Source: Chamaesiphon sp. 341R_metabat_111 (GTDB taxonomy: Bacteria; Cyanobacteriota; Cyanobacteriia; Cyanobacteriales; Chamaesiphonaceae). From it: DNA of 40,336 nucleotides. The stretch lies in contig JANXVE010000128.1 in the NCBI GenBank assembly GCA_025351825.1, forward strand, positions 1-40,336. The letters run 5' to 3'. This document shows positions 7,694-17,173 of the stretch, piece by piece (position 1 is the stretch's first letter; the number at the start of each line of letters is the position of its first letter). Position numbers and translations under genes: made by a program. The notes below the pieces were generated by a model. The model did not search any database and was not told the origin of the DNA. It saw only the letters and a program-made list of their open reading frames with translations.

Positions 7694-10120
7694 ATGTCGA
7701 TCGAGCCTACATATTTTGAACGAGATCGTTACGATCTACCATTGCCATCAATTGGGCTAAACCCGAATATCGTCGCCAGGGAAACTACTTTAATCCAAAG
7801 TGTATCGTCAAACTTAGCGTCAGCACAAGCCAGCCTAATTTTTCAAGCTCTCACCCAAGTGCTTACGCCGACTGGTGTGCGGTTCAAATTTGCAGTTCAA
7901 CATCAGCCGCAACCGCCAGCAGATCCCGTCACCAGCGAGCAGACAATTTTGCAGTCTGCGGAGAGCGAACCGCTGCAATATCGATTGTGGGTACGGTGTA
8001 ACTCTACAAAAAGTCTCGACTGTCAAATCCTCGCAGAGCCACTTGCAAAAGTACTTCGCAGCATCGATCTTCAGGGCTTCCAAACTGCCATCGTCGAATT
8101 TTCACGATTCTCTAGCGGGACTAGCAAGTCAGCTCGTCGAGTCGCTGACTGGCGACTAAAAATCGATCTCACGCCGCCCGCCGTTCGGCTCAGAAATTGG
8201 GCGCGATGGGGGGATGTGCAATCGATTGTCAGATTGCTCAATCTCGCGCTGGCACCTAAAGAGATTCAAGTCAGTGCGGTACTCAAAGACCTCACTTTAC
8301 AGCTTTTTTGCACGCTAACCAATCCCCGCGCCGCCAAATCGCCCTCAAAAAAAATTGTTGTCGATACGATTGCCCCGTTGCTGATTTCGCTCACCCCTCA
8401 GGGAATTCAGGGAGCAACTATTCATGGTGTGCAATCGGGTAAACAGGTGGATGTATCTCCGGCTTGGATTCACTGGCTGGACTTACCTGGTTTGGGCAAT
8501 CCTCAGTTGTCGCCGACACCGATCGTTTTAGCTGCGCGTGGCGATCGAGATGCACTCAATTTTATCCTGGAACGGTTGCTCAATCCCGATTTAGAACAGT
8601 GTTTTGCGATCGGTGGTATCCATTTGTCACTACTACGTCGTCAACATCTGATTCATGTAATGAGTGAATCGCCCATTTGTCCGATTCAAAGTCAAGTCGC
8701 AACGACTGTGGTGAAGGTGATTCAACAGTTAGCATGGCCAGGTATTCGTGGAGTCCGAATTCATGGACGGATCGCCGGACAAGCCACCGCACAGTGGACT
8801 TATGGCGTAGATTTTAGTCAGGCACCGTTAGAGTTACCCCCAGTAGCAGTAGAACATCACTTTGTCGTTGAGCCATCCCTACCCAAGATTGGCTGGAGTG
8901 ATCGCGTTGGTAACTACTTAGTCGGAACGGGCATCTGGAAACATCAATTTAGATCTCTAGAAAATAATCAACTAGTTTATGAACCTCAATTTCGCTGGGA
9001 TCGATCGCTATTACTATTAGTAGTTGGATTAGGATTTGTCATAGTTAGCGATCTGGTAATCGGATCTGGATTAGCACCTAATCAAATTACGATCGAAGCT
9101 CCGGAAAAAGCTGTCCAACTATCATTTAATAACTATCTGCTCGAACAGAAACTAGCTCAATATCAACTCCGCTGTACCCAACAGGGCGTACCAGATATTT
9201 TGATCGTCGGTAGTTCACGAGCATTGCGAGGAGTAGATCCAGCAGTACTGAATAAAAATACCAATCTTCAAGTCTATAATTTTGGCATCAATGGCGCGAC
9301 GGCACAAGTTGTCGATCTAATTTTGAGACAACTATTAAAATCCGAACAGTTACCAAAAAGGGTAATTTGGGCAGATGGTTCACGGGCATTCAATAGCGGA
9401 CGGATCGATCGAACCTATGATACGATCGTCTCATCGAGTGGCTATCGCAAATTAGCCCGTACCGCCGGATTTAATAGTAGTAATTCTCCCCTGCTTCAAG
9501 CGCAAAATTTTTTTCAGAATGCTTACCAAGATTTTGATACAGCGATCGATCTTCAGCTTGCAGCGATATCACCAGCCTATCATCATCGCGATCGACTCAA
9601 AGATTTAGTGCGGACTAATGTGCCCGTGGTGGCACAACTTGCCGATAGCGACAATTCCAACTCTAGTCAAGATCCAGCCGCAAGTATCAATGAGCGGGAT
9701 ATTGATGTCGATGGATTTTTACCACTGCAATTACAGTTCGATCCCGCTACTTATTATCAAAAGTATGCCAAAGTTACTGGCGATAGTGATGGTGACTATG
9801 CTGGCTTTCAATTACAAGATCGTCAAGATACTGCCTTACATCAAACTATCGATTTATTAAAAAATAACAAGATTTCGCTAATATTTGTCAATCTGCCATT
9901 ATCAGATATTTATTTAGATAAATCTCGTCGTCAGCATGAAGTAACTTTCAAAACATATATGCAAAAGTTGATGGACTCAAACCAACTTACTTTTATAGAC
10001 ATGGATGGTTTATTAAATACTCGCTACGATCATTTTTCCGACCCCAGTCATCTCAATCAAACTGGCGCAGTTGCCGTCAGTAAATACTTGGCCCAGACTA
10101 ATGTAGTTTCTGAAAAATGA
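7694..10120 (+). CDS. DUF1574-type membrane SGNH-like protein with a large N-terminal repeat region
   Basis: 808 residues in three parts. Residues about 30-375 form a cytosolic region with what look like three divergent copies of a ~100-residue unit; the second and third end in IHGVQSGKQ...W and IHGRIAGQ...W. A transmembrane helix is at about 437-460. The C-terminal part resembles SGNH hydrolase-fold proteins (DUF1574; AlgJ/AlgX/DltD-like): the nucleophile serine in VGSSRALRGVD near 503-513, GINGATAQ, and a C-terminal Asp-x-x-His in DPSHLN near 783. The neighbour overlaps by 4 bp (ATGA) and is an MBOAT acyltransferase, the standard partner for transferring acyl groups to extracytoplasmic glycans. 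I infer an O-acetylation (acyl) module for the polysaccharide built by the genes downstream. Confidence 0.82.
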   Translation: MSIEPTYFERDRYDLPLPSIGLNPNIVARETTLIQSVSSNLASAQASLIFQALTQVLTPTGVRFKFAVQHQPQPPADPVTSEQTILQSAESEPLQYRLWVRCNSTKSLDCQILAEPLAKVLRSIDLQGFQTAIVEFSRFSSGTSKSARRVADWRLKIDLTPPAVRLRNWARWGDVQSIVRLLNLALAPKEIQVSAVLKDLTLQLFCTLTNPRAAKSPSKKIVVDTIAPLLISLTPQGIQGATIHGVQSGKQVDVSPAWIHWLDLPGLGNPQLSPTPIVLAARGDRDALNFILERLLNPDLEQCFAIGGIHLSLLRRQHLIHVMSESPICPIQSQVATTVVKVIQQLAWPGIRGVRIHGRIAGQATAQWTYGVDFSQAPLELPPVAVEHHFVVEPSLPKIGWSDRVGNYLVGTGIWKHQFRSLENNQLVYEPQFRWDRSLLLLVVGLGFVIVSDLVIGSGLAPNQITIEAPEKAVQLSFNNYLLEQKLAQYQLRCTQQGVPDILIVGSSRALRGVDPAVLNKNTNLQVYNFGINGATAQVVDLILRQLLKSEQLPKRVIWADGSRAFNSGRIDRTYDTIVSSSGYRKLARTAGFNSSNSPLLQAQNFFQNAYQDFDTAIDLQLAAISPAYHHRDRLKDLVRTNVPVVAQLADSDNSNSSQDPAASINERDIDVDGFLPLQLQFDPATYYQKYAKVTGDSDGDYAGFQLQDRQDTALHQTIDLLKNNKISLIFVNLPLSDIYLDKSRRQHEVTFKTYMQKLMDSNQLTFIDMDGLLNTRYDHFSDPSHLNQTGAVAVSKYLAQTNVVSEK

Positions 10121-11643
10121 AGTTTATATCTCCAGAGTACGCGATATTTTTATGTCTAACTTTATTCTGTTATTGGCGGGTAGCTCAGACTCAGAATCAT
10201 AAACTATGGGTGATTGTAATCTCTAGTATCGTCTTTTATATCTCTTTTCTCCAAATCCAATATTTTCCAGTTATTCTCATCATGATTCTGGTAAATTATT
10301 GGATTGGCAAGATATTATTAGAGAGCCAAATTATTGAGTACAAAGAGATCCGGGACAGGCTTGGGGAGGAATACTTCCATCGCTGGCTACCCAGAGGTAA
10401 GCAGCAGCGGCGACGAGTATTAGTTGCTGGAATTGTATTTAATATTTTATTATTACTTGCATCTAAATACATCCCATTTTTGCTGACGATTATTGCCCCA
10501 CTCAATCCACAGCAAATTCAACCACTAGCGACGTGGCTGAAGACAAATTTCTTGCCACCACTGGGGATTTCCTTCCTCAGCTTTGAATCAGCCGCCTACT
10601 TAATTGATGTGTACAAAGGCAGTCCCGCCACGGGAAATCTGCTCAAATATGCTGCATACAAATCATTTTTTCCCAAACTAGTATCGGGGCCAATTACTCA
10701 CTACCACCAATTTGCGCCCCAATTAAACAATCTCAAATTTCCATCGAATGAAAGATTGACTGAAGCTGGCTGGTTAATTGCTAGTGGTGCAATTAAGAAG
10801 ACATTGATTGCTGATAACTTAGCGATTTATGTCAAATTAGTATTCGATCCTAGTACACTCGATCGAGCAGGTAGTATCGATCTGTGGTTGGCAATTTTTG
10901 CCTATGGACTACAACTATATCTCGACTTTAGTGGCTATGTCGATATTGTCATCGGCACCTCAATTTTATTCGGAATTAATTTACCCACAAACTTCAATTT
11001 TCCCTACATGAGCACTAGCATCGCTGATTTTTGGCGACGGTGGCATATTAGTCTGGGAAACTGGTTGCGGGACTATATCTATATTCCCCTCGGCGGCTCA
11101 CGGTTGGGATTGGGGCGGACTTGTCTCAATCTATTTGCACTGATGCTAATTTCGGGGATTTGGCATGGTGCTGATTGGGGTTATCTGGTTTGGGGGATCA
11201 TTCACGGGATTGCCTTAATAGTCAACCGTCTGACTGTGACACTGTCTGAAAAAGTCGAACCTCTCGCCGTATTTTGGCGCAGTCGCTGGGGACTTGGATG
11301 TGGCTGGTTATTAACTCAACTGTTAGTATTTGTCGCTTGGATTTGGTTCAGGCTGCCCAATCTCAGCCAGTCTAATTTAGTCTTTAGTCATCTGTGGGGC
11401 TATGCTCGTGATGCTCAATTTACGACTAAGGTATATGTGGAAAGTATTAAGTTAACTGACAGTCAAATTTTGCTAGTCTTAATCGCATTAACGATCTCGA
11501 TGATAATTGCTTATGGATTCGATCGATTACTAAAATTAAACCTCAATTGGCATCTAAAATTGGTGCTGATTCCGGTATGTTTATATATTGTGTCGCTATT
11601 ATCTCCGGCGGAGAGTTTGGCATTTATTTATTTTGATTTTTAA
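10117..11643 (+). CDS. MBOAT family O-acyltransferase (AlgI-like)
   Basis: 508 residues, about ten hydrophobic helices. The MBOAT signature is complete: PLGISFLSFESAAYLIDVY, then FWRRWHISLGNWLRDYIYIP with His310, and ISGIWHGADWGYLVWG with the conserved catalytic His350. Proteins of this type move an acyl group, usually acetyl, from the cytosolic side through the membrane to a periplasmic partner that acylates a polysaccharide (AlgI with AlgJ/AlgX; DltB with DltD). Start ATG overlaps the stop of the DUF1574 gene, so translation is coupled. rmlD follows after 12 bp, consistent with one transcript. Confidence 0.95.
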   Translation: MKFISPEYAIFLCLTLFCYWRVAQTQNHKLWVIVISSIVFYISFLQIQYFPVILIMILVNYWIGKILLESQIIEYKEIRDRLGEEYFHRWLPRGKQQRRRVLVAGIVFNILLLLASKYIPFLLTIIAPLNPQQIQPLATWLKTNFLPPLGISFLSFESAAYLIDVYKGSPATGNLLKYAAYKSFFPKLVSGPITHYHQFAPQLNNLKFPSNERLTEAGWLIASGAIKKTLIADNLAIYVKLVFDPSTLDRAGSIDLWLAIFAYGLQLYLDFSGYVDIVIGTSILFGINLPTNFNFPYMSTSIADFWRRWHISLGNWLRDYIYIPLGGSRLGLGRTCLNLFALMLISGIWHGADWGYLVWGIIHGIALIVNRLTVTLSEKVEPLAVFWRSRWGLGCGWLLTQLLVFVAWIWFRLPNLSQSNLVFSHLWGYARDAQFTTKVYVESIKLTDSQILLVLIALTISMIIAYGFDRLLKLNLNWHLKLVLIPVCLYIVSLLSPAESLAFIYFDF

Positions 11644-11655
11644 AGTATCACGAAT

Positions 11656-12540
11656 ATGCAAAAGATTTTAATTATTGGACGACAGGGACAAGTTGCCTGG
11701 GAACTACAGCGGACTCTGGCAAGTCTGGGGCACATTACCGTCTGCGGATCTCAGGAACTAGACTTAGCCAATCCTGACATGATTCGGACTCAAGTTCGAT
11801 CGATCCAGCCGGATATTATTGTCAATGCGGCGGCATATACAGCGGTAGACAAGGCGGAAACTGAGTCAGAGCTGTGTACATCAATTAATGCAATTGCACC
11901 TGGAATTCTGGCAGAATTGGCGCGGGAGTCTCAAGCATTGCTGGTGCATTATTCGACTGACTACGTTTTCGACGGCACAAAAGTTGGTGCTTATTTAGAA
12001 ACAGATCCGACTAATCCTTTGAGTGTCTACGGCGCGAGTAAACTAGCCGGAGAGCAAGCCATCATTCAGGTTGATTGTCCCCACCTGATCTTTCGCACAA
12101 CTTGGGTATATGGCAATCGTGGTAAAAACTTTTTGCTGACGATCTTGCGCCTAGCCGCCCAAACGCAGGAGCTAAAAATTGTCGCAGATCAAATCGGTTC
12201 ACCAACTTGGAGTCGATCGATCTCGGAAGCTACAGCTCAGATTGTCGCACAATGCCGCCACAATCATTCTAGTGTTAAAGGCTTGTACAATCTCTCAGCA
12301 GCAGGAGCAACTAGCTGGCATGGTTTTGCCAATCAGATTGTAGATCGATCGAGGTCAATTAATCCAGAATTAGCTCTATCGATCGAGCAAATCTTACCGA
12401 TTCCGGCGACTGATTATCCCACACCCGCCCAGCGTCCAGCGAATTCGGTGCTGGATAATAGTAAGATTCTGGCTGATTTTGGGGTGCAGTTGCCCGACTG
12501 GAAGGTGAGTTTGGAGCAGTGTCTGGGGACGGTTGGTTGA
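11656..12540 (+). CDS. rmlD: dTDP-4-dehydrorhamnose reductase RmlD
   Basis: 294 residues, an SDR-extended fold. The N-terminal NAD(P) motif is the atypical IIGRQGQVAWEL, DIIVNAAAYTAVDKAE and STDYVFDGTK follow, and the catalytic YGASKLAGE (Tyr-x-x-x-Lys) is near residues 129-137. It catalyses the last step of dTDP-L-rhamnose synthesis, NAD(P)H reduction of dTDP-4-dehydro-L-rhamnose. It is the third gene of the DUF1574-MBOAT-rmlD unit and converges on rmlB-rmlA-rmlC, so all four rhamnose genes are adjacent but on two transcripts. Length and motifs are normal. Confidence 0.95.
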   Translation: MQKILIIGRQGQVAWELQRTLASLGHITVCGSQELDLANPDMIRTQVRSIQPDIIVNAAAYTAVDKAETESELCTSINAIAPGILAELARESQALLVHYSTDYVFDGTKVGAYLETDPTNPLSVYGASKLAGEQAIIQVDCPHLIFRTTWVYGNRGKNFLLTILRLAAQTQELKIVADQIGSPTWSRSISEATAQIVAQCRHNHSSVKGLYNLSAAGATSWHGFANQIVDRSRSINPELALSIEQILPIPATDYPTPAQRPANSVLDNSKILADFGVQLPDWKVSLEQCLGTVG

Positions 12541-12551
12541 GTGGGTGCGGG

Positions 12552-12723
12552 GATCTACCCACCCCGTCGCTTCGCGCCACCCCTCCTCGGAGGGGATTTG
12601 TCACCCTAGTCTTTCACACAGCATCTGTGTCAAAGTCTATAATCCTTACGAGCCAACACAAAAAAAGCAAGAGGGCAAAATCCCCTCCGAGGAGGGGTGC
12701 CCGTAGGGCGGGGTGGGTAGATC
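12552..12723. repeat. Long inverted repeat between convergent rmlD and rmlC
   Basis: The arms at 12552-12607 and 12672-12723 are near-perfect inverted copies of about 52 bases beginning GATCTACCCACCCCG. Each arm contains its own short hairpin CCCCTCC/GGAGGGG. The 64-bp centre is AT-rich. The arm matches the single copy at 38682-38730 and its ends resemble the elements at 27891-28102 and 30595-30688. Position and symmetry mean it could terminate both transcripts, but the composition suggests a mobile palindromic repeat. Confidence 0.9.
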
Positions 12724-12739
12724 TCCGCCCTCACTAATC

Positions 12740-13285
12740 CTAATCCGGCAACAATTCCAAAACATCCACCCAACTTGGCAACACCGCATCCTTATCAGAC
12801 AGAATTGGCTGCTCAATCGGCCATTTCACACCTATTTGTGGATCGTTCCAAATCAAACCCACTTCATCCCCAGGTACATAGAAATCCGTACACTTATAGA
12901 CAAATTCAGCACTGTCACTGAGCACACAAAAACCATGTGCAAAATTTTCAGGAATATACATCTGCCGTTTGTTTTCAGCAGATAGAATTTCGCCGTGCCA
13001 TTTGCCAAAAGTGGGTGAATTCTGCCGCATATCAATCGCGACATCAAAGACACTGCCTTGGATTACCCGCACTAATTTGCCCTGGGGGTGACGGAGTTGG
13101 AAATGTAAACCTCGGAGGACATTTTTGGTTGAATAGGATTGGTTATCCTGGACAAATGGCTTGGGAATACCTGCTGCTGCGTATTTCTGCTGTTGGTAGG
13201 TTTCGAGAAAGTAGCCCCGACTATCTGTGAAAACTGGCGGTACAAATACGATCACTTCTGGAATCGAAGTTTTGATAATTTCCAT
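12740..13285 (-). CDS. rmlC: dTDP-4-dehydrorhamnose 3,5-epimerase RmlC
   Basis: 181 residues, cupin fold. The RmlC signature is present: FVPPVFTDSRGYFLETYQ, the substrate-binding NQSYSTKNVLRGLHFQ with the catalytic histidine, GSVFDVAIDMRQNSPTFG, and MYIPENFAHGFCVLSD. It epimerises C3 and C5 of dTDP-4-dehydro-6-deoxyglucose. It is the last gene of the rmlB-rmlA-rmlC operon, beginning 6 bp after the rmlA stop. Length is typical. Confidence 0.96.
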   Translation of the reverse strand: MEIIKTSIPEVIVFVPPVFTDSRGYFLETYQQQKYAAAGIPKPFVQDNQSYSTKNVLRGLHFQLRHPQGKLVRVIQGSVFDVAIDMRQNSPTFGKWHGEILSAENKRQMYIPENFAHGFCVLSDSAEFVYKCTDFYVPGDEVGLIWNDPQIGVKWPIEQPILSDKDAVLPSWVDVLELLPD

Positions 13286-13291
13286 AAGTGA

Positions 13292-14164
13292 CTATAGTCC
13301 TTCTGCTGCTAAATTAAGTAAATACTGCCCATAGGCATTTTTTGACATCGTACTCCCGATCGATATTAACCGTTCGGCATCGATATATCCCATCCGAAAA
13401 GCGACTTCTTCGATACAGGCAATTTTTAAGCCCTGGCGTTGTTCGATCGTTTCGACAAAGATCGACGCTTGGAGTAAACTGCTGTGGGTACCTGTGTCTA
13501 GCCATGCCGTACCGCGACTGAGTTTATCAACTTTTAGTTGTCCCAGTTCTAGATATTTTTGATTGACAGAAGTGATTTCTAGTTCACCCCGTGCGGAGGG
13601 CTGGATCTCGTGGGCGATATCAACTACCTGATTGTCATAAAAATATAGCCCCGTCACCGCATAATTAGACTTAGGTTTGGCAGGCTTTTCTTCGATCGAA
13701 ATTGCTGCACCCGCTGCATTAAACTCGACAACGCCATACCGAGCAGGATCGCTGACATAGTAGCCAAACACAATCGCCCCACTAGTTAGCTGTGCGGCTT
13801 GCTGAAGGCTGACGCTCAGGCTATCGCCATAAAAAATATTATCGCCCAGCACCAACGCCACCGCATCATTACCAACGAACTGTTTACCGATGATAAAAGC
13901 TTGCGCTAACCCATCTGGCTGGGGCTGTGGCGCGTAACTAATCGCCAAACCAAGCTGACTGCCATCGCCCAATAACTCTTGGAATGAGGGCAAATCGTGG
14001 GGGGTAGAGATGATCAGGATTTCCTGAATCCCTGCCAGCATCAGGGTAGACAAGGGATAGTAGATCATCGGCTTGTCATAAATCGGCATCAACTGCTTGG
14101 AAATCACCCGCGTCAGGGGATACAACCGTGTACCAGAGCCGCCAGCTAAGATAATTCCTTTCAT
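13292..14164 (-). CDS. rmlA: Glucose-1-phosphate thymidylyltransferase RmlA
   Basis: 290 residues. The nucleotidyltransferase signature is [18 protein letters not shown] at the N-terminus with the [17 protein letters not shown] segment, [12 protein letters not shown] (metal and nucleotide binding), [18 protein letters not shown] and [12 protein letters not shown]. It makes dTDP-glucose from dTTP and glucose-1-phosphate, the first committed step to dTDP-L-rhamnose. ATG overlaps the rmlB stop by 4 bp (ATGA), indicating translational coupling. Length is typical for the short RmlA group. Confidence 0.97.
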   Translation of the reverse strand: MKGIILAGGSGTRLYPLTRVISKQLMPIYDKPMIYYPLSTLMLAGIQEILIISTPHDLPSFQELLGDGSQLGLAISYAPQPQPDGLAQAFIIGKQFVGNDAVALVLGDNIFYGDSLSVSLQQAAQLTSGAIVFGYYVSDPARYGVVEFNAAGAAISIEEKPAKPKSNYAVTGLYFYDNQVVDIAHEIQPSARGELEITSVNQKYLELGQLKVDKLSRGTAWLDTGTHSSLLQASIFVETIEQRQGLKIACIEEVAFRMGYIDAERLISIGSTMSKNAYGQYLLNLAAEGL

Positions 14165-15228
14165 ACGCCTACTCCCAACCGTTGCTGTTGATATTTGTCA
14201 GTGGTAACTGTGTCACACCAAGCTTGGTTGTCGATGTACCATTGCACCGTTCGCCGCAAGCCCGAATTGATGTCTTCTTGGGGTTCCCAGCCGAGTTGCT
14301 GCTGAAGTTTGGTAAAATCGATCGCATACCGCCTGTCGTGTCCGGGTCTGTCTTTGACGAATTGAATCAGTTGACTGTGGGGGCAATGGGGTGATGCTGG
14401 TAGTAACTCATCCAGGATGGCACAGAGTTGATTCACCAGCCACAGATTATCCCGTTCGGCATTGCCACCGACATTATAGGTTTCACCAGGCGTGCCTTGG
14501 GCTAGCACCAGGGCAATCGCAGTACAATGATCCTCGACATACAGCCAGTCGCGGACATTTTGACCATCCCCATAGACAGGCAGCGGTTTACCTGCAAAGG
14601 CATTGAGAATCATCAGCGGAATCAGCTTTTCAGGGAACTGATAGGGGCCATAATTATTCGAGCAATTGGTAATTAGGGTCGGTAAGTTGTAGGTGTGAAA
14701 ATAAGCCCGAACTAAATGGTCTGAGCTAGCTTTAGAGGCTGAGTAAGGACTATTGGGACTGTAGGGAGTCAATTCGGTAAAGGCTGGCTCTGATGCAGTG
14801 AGAGAGCCAAATACTTCATCGGTGGAAATATGCAGAAATCGAAATTCAGCTTGTGCCGCAGCGGTAAGTTTTTGCCAGTATTGCCGCGCCGATTCTAATA
14901 AATTAAATGTACCATTAATGTTGGTTTCAATAAAACTGGCTGGGCCATCGATCGATCGATCGACATGAGTTTCGGCTGCGAAGTTGACAATTGCCTGGGG
15001 TTGATATCGATCTAGTAAACCATCAATTAAGATGCGATCTCCAATATCGCCCCGAACAAATATCTGCTGTTCGGTAGCAGCAAACTGTGCTACCGTGGCT
15101 AAATTTCCGGCATAGGTCAATTTGTCCAAATTGACCACAACTAGTTCCGTAGATCTGACGATCTGCGCGATAAAGTTCGAGCCAATAAATCCTGCCCCGC
15201 CCGTAACCAAAATACATTTTTTACTCAT
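14161..15228 (-). CDS. rmlB: dTDP-glucose 4,6-dehydratase RmlB
   Basis: 355 residues from ATG at 15228. The open frame extends to 15261, but the extra eleven residues do not belong to the family, and [19 protein letters not shown] is the normal N-terminus. The NAD-binding GGAGFIG is near residues 10-16, the [13 protein letters not shown] motif follows, then STDEVFGS with the active-site Thr-Asp-Glu, and [10 protein letters not shown] with the catalytic Tyr and Lys. It oxidises and dehydrates dTDP-glucose to dTDP-4-dehydro-6-deoxyglucose. It is the first gene of rmlB-rmlA-rmlC; the upstream 680 bp should contain its promoter. Confidence 0.96.
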   Translation of the reverse strand: MSKKCILVTGGAGFIGSNFIAQIVRSTELVVVNLDKLTYAGNLATVAQFAATEQQIFVRGDIGDRILIDGLLDRYQPQAIVNFAAETHVDRSIDGPASFIETNINGTFNLLESARQYWQKLTAAAQAEFRFLHISTDEVFGSLTASEPAFTELTPYSPNSPYSASKASSDHLVRAYFHTYNLPTLITNCSNNYGPYQFPEKLIPLMILNAFAGKPLPVYGDGQNVRDWLYVEDHCTAIALVLAQGTPGETYNVGGNAERDNLWLVNQLCAILDELLPASPHCPHSQLIQFVKDRPGHDRRYAIDFTKLQQQLGWEPQEDINSGLRRTVQWYIDNQAWCDTVTTDKYQQQRLGVGV

Positions 15229-15909
15229 GCTCGATCGGTAAATGATAAATCCCGATCTCAATATACCAGCAGCCCTGACTAATTGGTCATCGCCAGCACC
15301 AACAGGTGGAGCGATGACAATCGAAGGATATGAAGTTTATACTCGCAGGGACGAGAGCCTTTCACCTGTGCAACTATCAGGATGGACAATTCATTTCATT
15401 GAACGTGAAGCTGATTAATGGATAAGCTGTTTGTCATCTAGATTTTCGACTGAATCCCTTGCTGTAAGAGTTGTAGGGGGAAAAAAGAGTGTTTTAAATA
15501 TTTGACAGCTTAGCAGCAAAGGCTGAGTTGAAAAATGTCTAACTATTTGAAAATGGAGAAAGAAGTATTCGGTGACGAATTACTTAAGCTATATGGCGGA
15601 CGACAAAGTGGTTATTGTAGTGAATAATGATTAATGAACAAGCAATTTTCTAACCCATTCAGTGAAAAATGACTAAATTTCAGATCTATCTTACTTATTA
15701 AAACCGTAACAGCATTTTATTGAGATTTTCTAAAAAGGGAGTTTCAAACTACTTGTGATTACAAAATAATAGTAATACAATATATTAGCCACAATCGATC
15801 GAAGAAAGTTACAGATCTTAAGCAAAGTAATTAGACATTAAGCTAAAGTAAAAGGAGCAGAATTCTAAAATTCTAGACTTACGATCCTTTAATTTAGGAG
15901 TTGGATTGG
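15229..15909. other. 681-bp divergent region upstream of rmlB and the first GT4 gene
   Basis: AT-rich sequence between divergent polysaccharide operons. It holds a possible 58-codon frame (15242-15418, listed separately) and a 30-codon frame from ATG 15535. A good Shine-Dalgarno AGGAG (15896-15900) sits 9 nt before ATG 15910. I see no repeats of the types found elsewhere in the window. Promoters for both directions are expected here but I cannot place them with confidence. Confidence 0.6.
15242..15418 (+). CDS. Possible small protein, 58 residues, unknown
   Basis: Open frame of 58 codons from ATG 15242 to TAA 15416-15418, divergent from rmlB by 13 bp. It contains MTIEGYEVYTRRDES and ends SGWTIHFIEREAD. 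I do not recognise it. Composition is protein-like (mixed charged and aromatic residues, no simple repeats), but there is no clear ribosome binding site. It could be a gene remnant or a chance frame; an internal ATG at 15314 would give 34 residues. Confidence 0.25.
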   Translation: MINPDLNIPAALTNWSSPAPTGGAMTIEGYEVYTRRDESLSPVQLSGWTIHFIEREAD

Positions 15910-17106
15910 ATGAAGGGTACAATTTCGATCGATCGATTAGAATCAATTCAATTGAATAGTGGAGCGAAGCGACAACTTCGCATTCTTCATGTCGTCGGTG
16001 GCATGAGTACAGGAGGGATTGAGACATGGCTGATAAATGTACTGAGATCGATCGATCGATCTCGCTTTCACATAGACTTCCTCGTTCATACTGACCAGCA
16101 ATGTTTTTATGATGAGGAGATTCGCGCTCTTGGGGGTAGAGTTATACCCTGCCTGAATCTACGATCTAACCCTTGGCAGTACAGCCGTAACTTCAGCAAA
16201 ATTTTACAGCAGGAGGGACCCTATGATATCGTCCACTCTCACATCCATCACTTTAGTGGTTTGGTGCTGAAACTAGCCTACCATGCCGGAGTTCCAATTA
16301 GGATTTCCCATAGTCATCTCAGTACATCTGGAGTTAGGTTGAAAATAGCTCGAAAGTTGTACTTGGTTTTAATGAATAGGTGGATTCGACTGTACGGCAC
16401 AGTTGGTCTGGCTGCTAGTTGTCAAGCTGCTGCCGACCTATTTGGCTGTAATTGGCAACAAGACCGGCGTTACCAAATTCTCTTTTGTGGCATCGACATT
16501 ACCCCATTTAAGGAAAATTTAGATCGATTTACGATTCGAGCCGAACTAGGAATCGAGCCTGAAACTTTGGTAATCGGACATGTTGGCAGATTTGAAGCAC
16601 AGAAGAACCATCAATTTTTGATCGAGATTGCTGTTAAGGTTGCCCAGCAACAACCTAATATGTGCCTCTTATTAGTTGGCGAGGGTTCATTAAGATCTCA
16701 ACTTGAAGAACAAGTGCGGGAACTTGGACTAGGGGATCGAACTATTTTTACAGGTGCTCGATCTGACATACCACGATTGATGCTGGGAGCGATGGATGTT
16801 TTTGTGATGCCATCACTTTACGAAGGGCTTGGTTTAGCACTAGTGGAAGCGCAAGCGGCAAGACTACCATGTATTGTTTCTGACGTTATCCCATCAGAAG
16901 CAGATCTAGTGGGAGATCTCATTTGCAGACTTTCTTTATCAAAATCACCAGCTACCTGGGCAAAGATGATATTAGAAATGAAGCATAAATCTTTATCGCA
17001 AAGCACCGTACTCTCGATCGTTGAGAATAGTCCTTTCAATCTGACTGTTAGCAATCAAAATTTAATCAAAATTTATCAGTCTAATGACGATTGTTTAGTG
17101 CAATAG
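15910..17106 (+). CDS. GT4 family glycosyltransferase
   Basis: 398 residues from ATG 15910. An in-frame TTG at 15901 abuts the AGGAG at 15896-15900 and is too close to be used, whereas the ATG is at a normal 9-nt spacing. It is a GT-B fold enzyme. The N-terminal acceptor domain has ILHVVGGMSTGGIETWL and DIVHSHIHHFSG. The C-terminal nucleotide-sugar domain has GHVGRFEAQKNHQFLI, VGEGSLRSQLEE and PSLYEGLGLALVEAQA (the EX7E-type motif). It transfers a sugar from a nucleotide donor during repeat-unit assembly on the cytosolic membrane face; donor unknown, dTDP-rhamnose possible from context. It is the first gene of a + strand set with the polymerase and the secreted protein. Confidence 0.93.
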   Translation: MKGTISIDRLESIQLNSGAKRQLRILHVVGGMSTGGIETWLINVLRSIDRSRFHIDFLVHTDQQCFYDEEIRALGGRVIPCLNLRSNPWQYSRNFSKILQQEGPYDIVHSHIHHFSGLVLKLAYHAGVPIRISHSHLSTSGVRLKIARKLYLVLMNRWIRLYGTVGLAASCQAAADLFGCNWQQDRRYQILFCGIDITPFKENLDRFTIRAELGIEPETLVIGHVGRFEAQKNHQFLIEIAVKVAQQQPNMCLLLVGEGSLRSQLEEQVRELGLGDRTIFTGARSDIPRLMLGAMDVFVMPSLYEGLGLALVEAQAARLPCIVSDVIPSEADLVGDLICRLSLSKSPATWAKMILEMKHKSLSQSTVLSIVENSPFNLTVSNQNLIKIYQSNDDCLVQ

Positions 17107-17173
17107 GTATGAGTAATATAAGTAGATATGAATTAACAAAACTTTCTATTAATATTAATATAAAATTTTCACT

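Noticed and set aside
12519-12737. 72-codon frame between rmlD and rmlC
   Set aside because: It is the translated inverted repeat (Pro/Arg-rich) and overlaps the rmlD 3' end.
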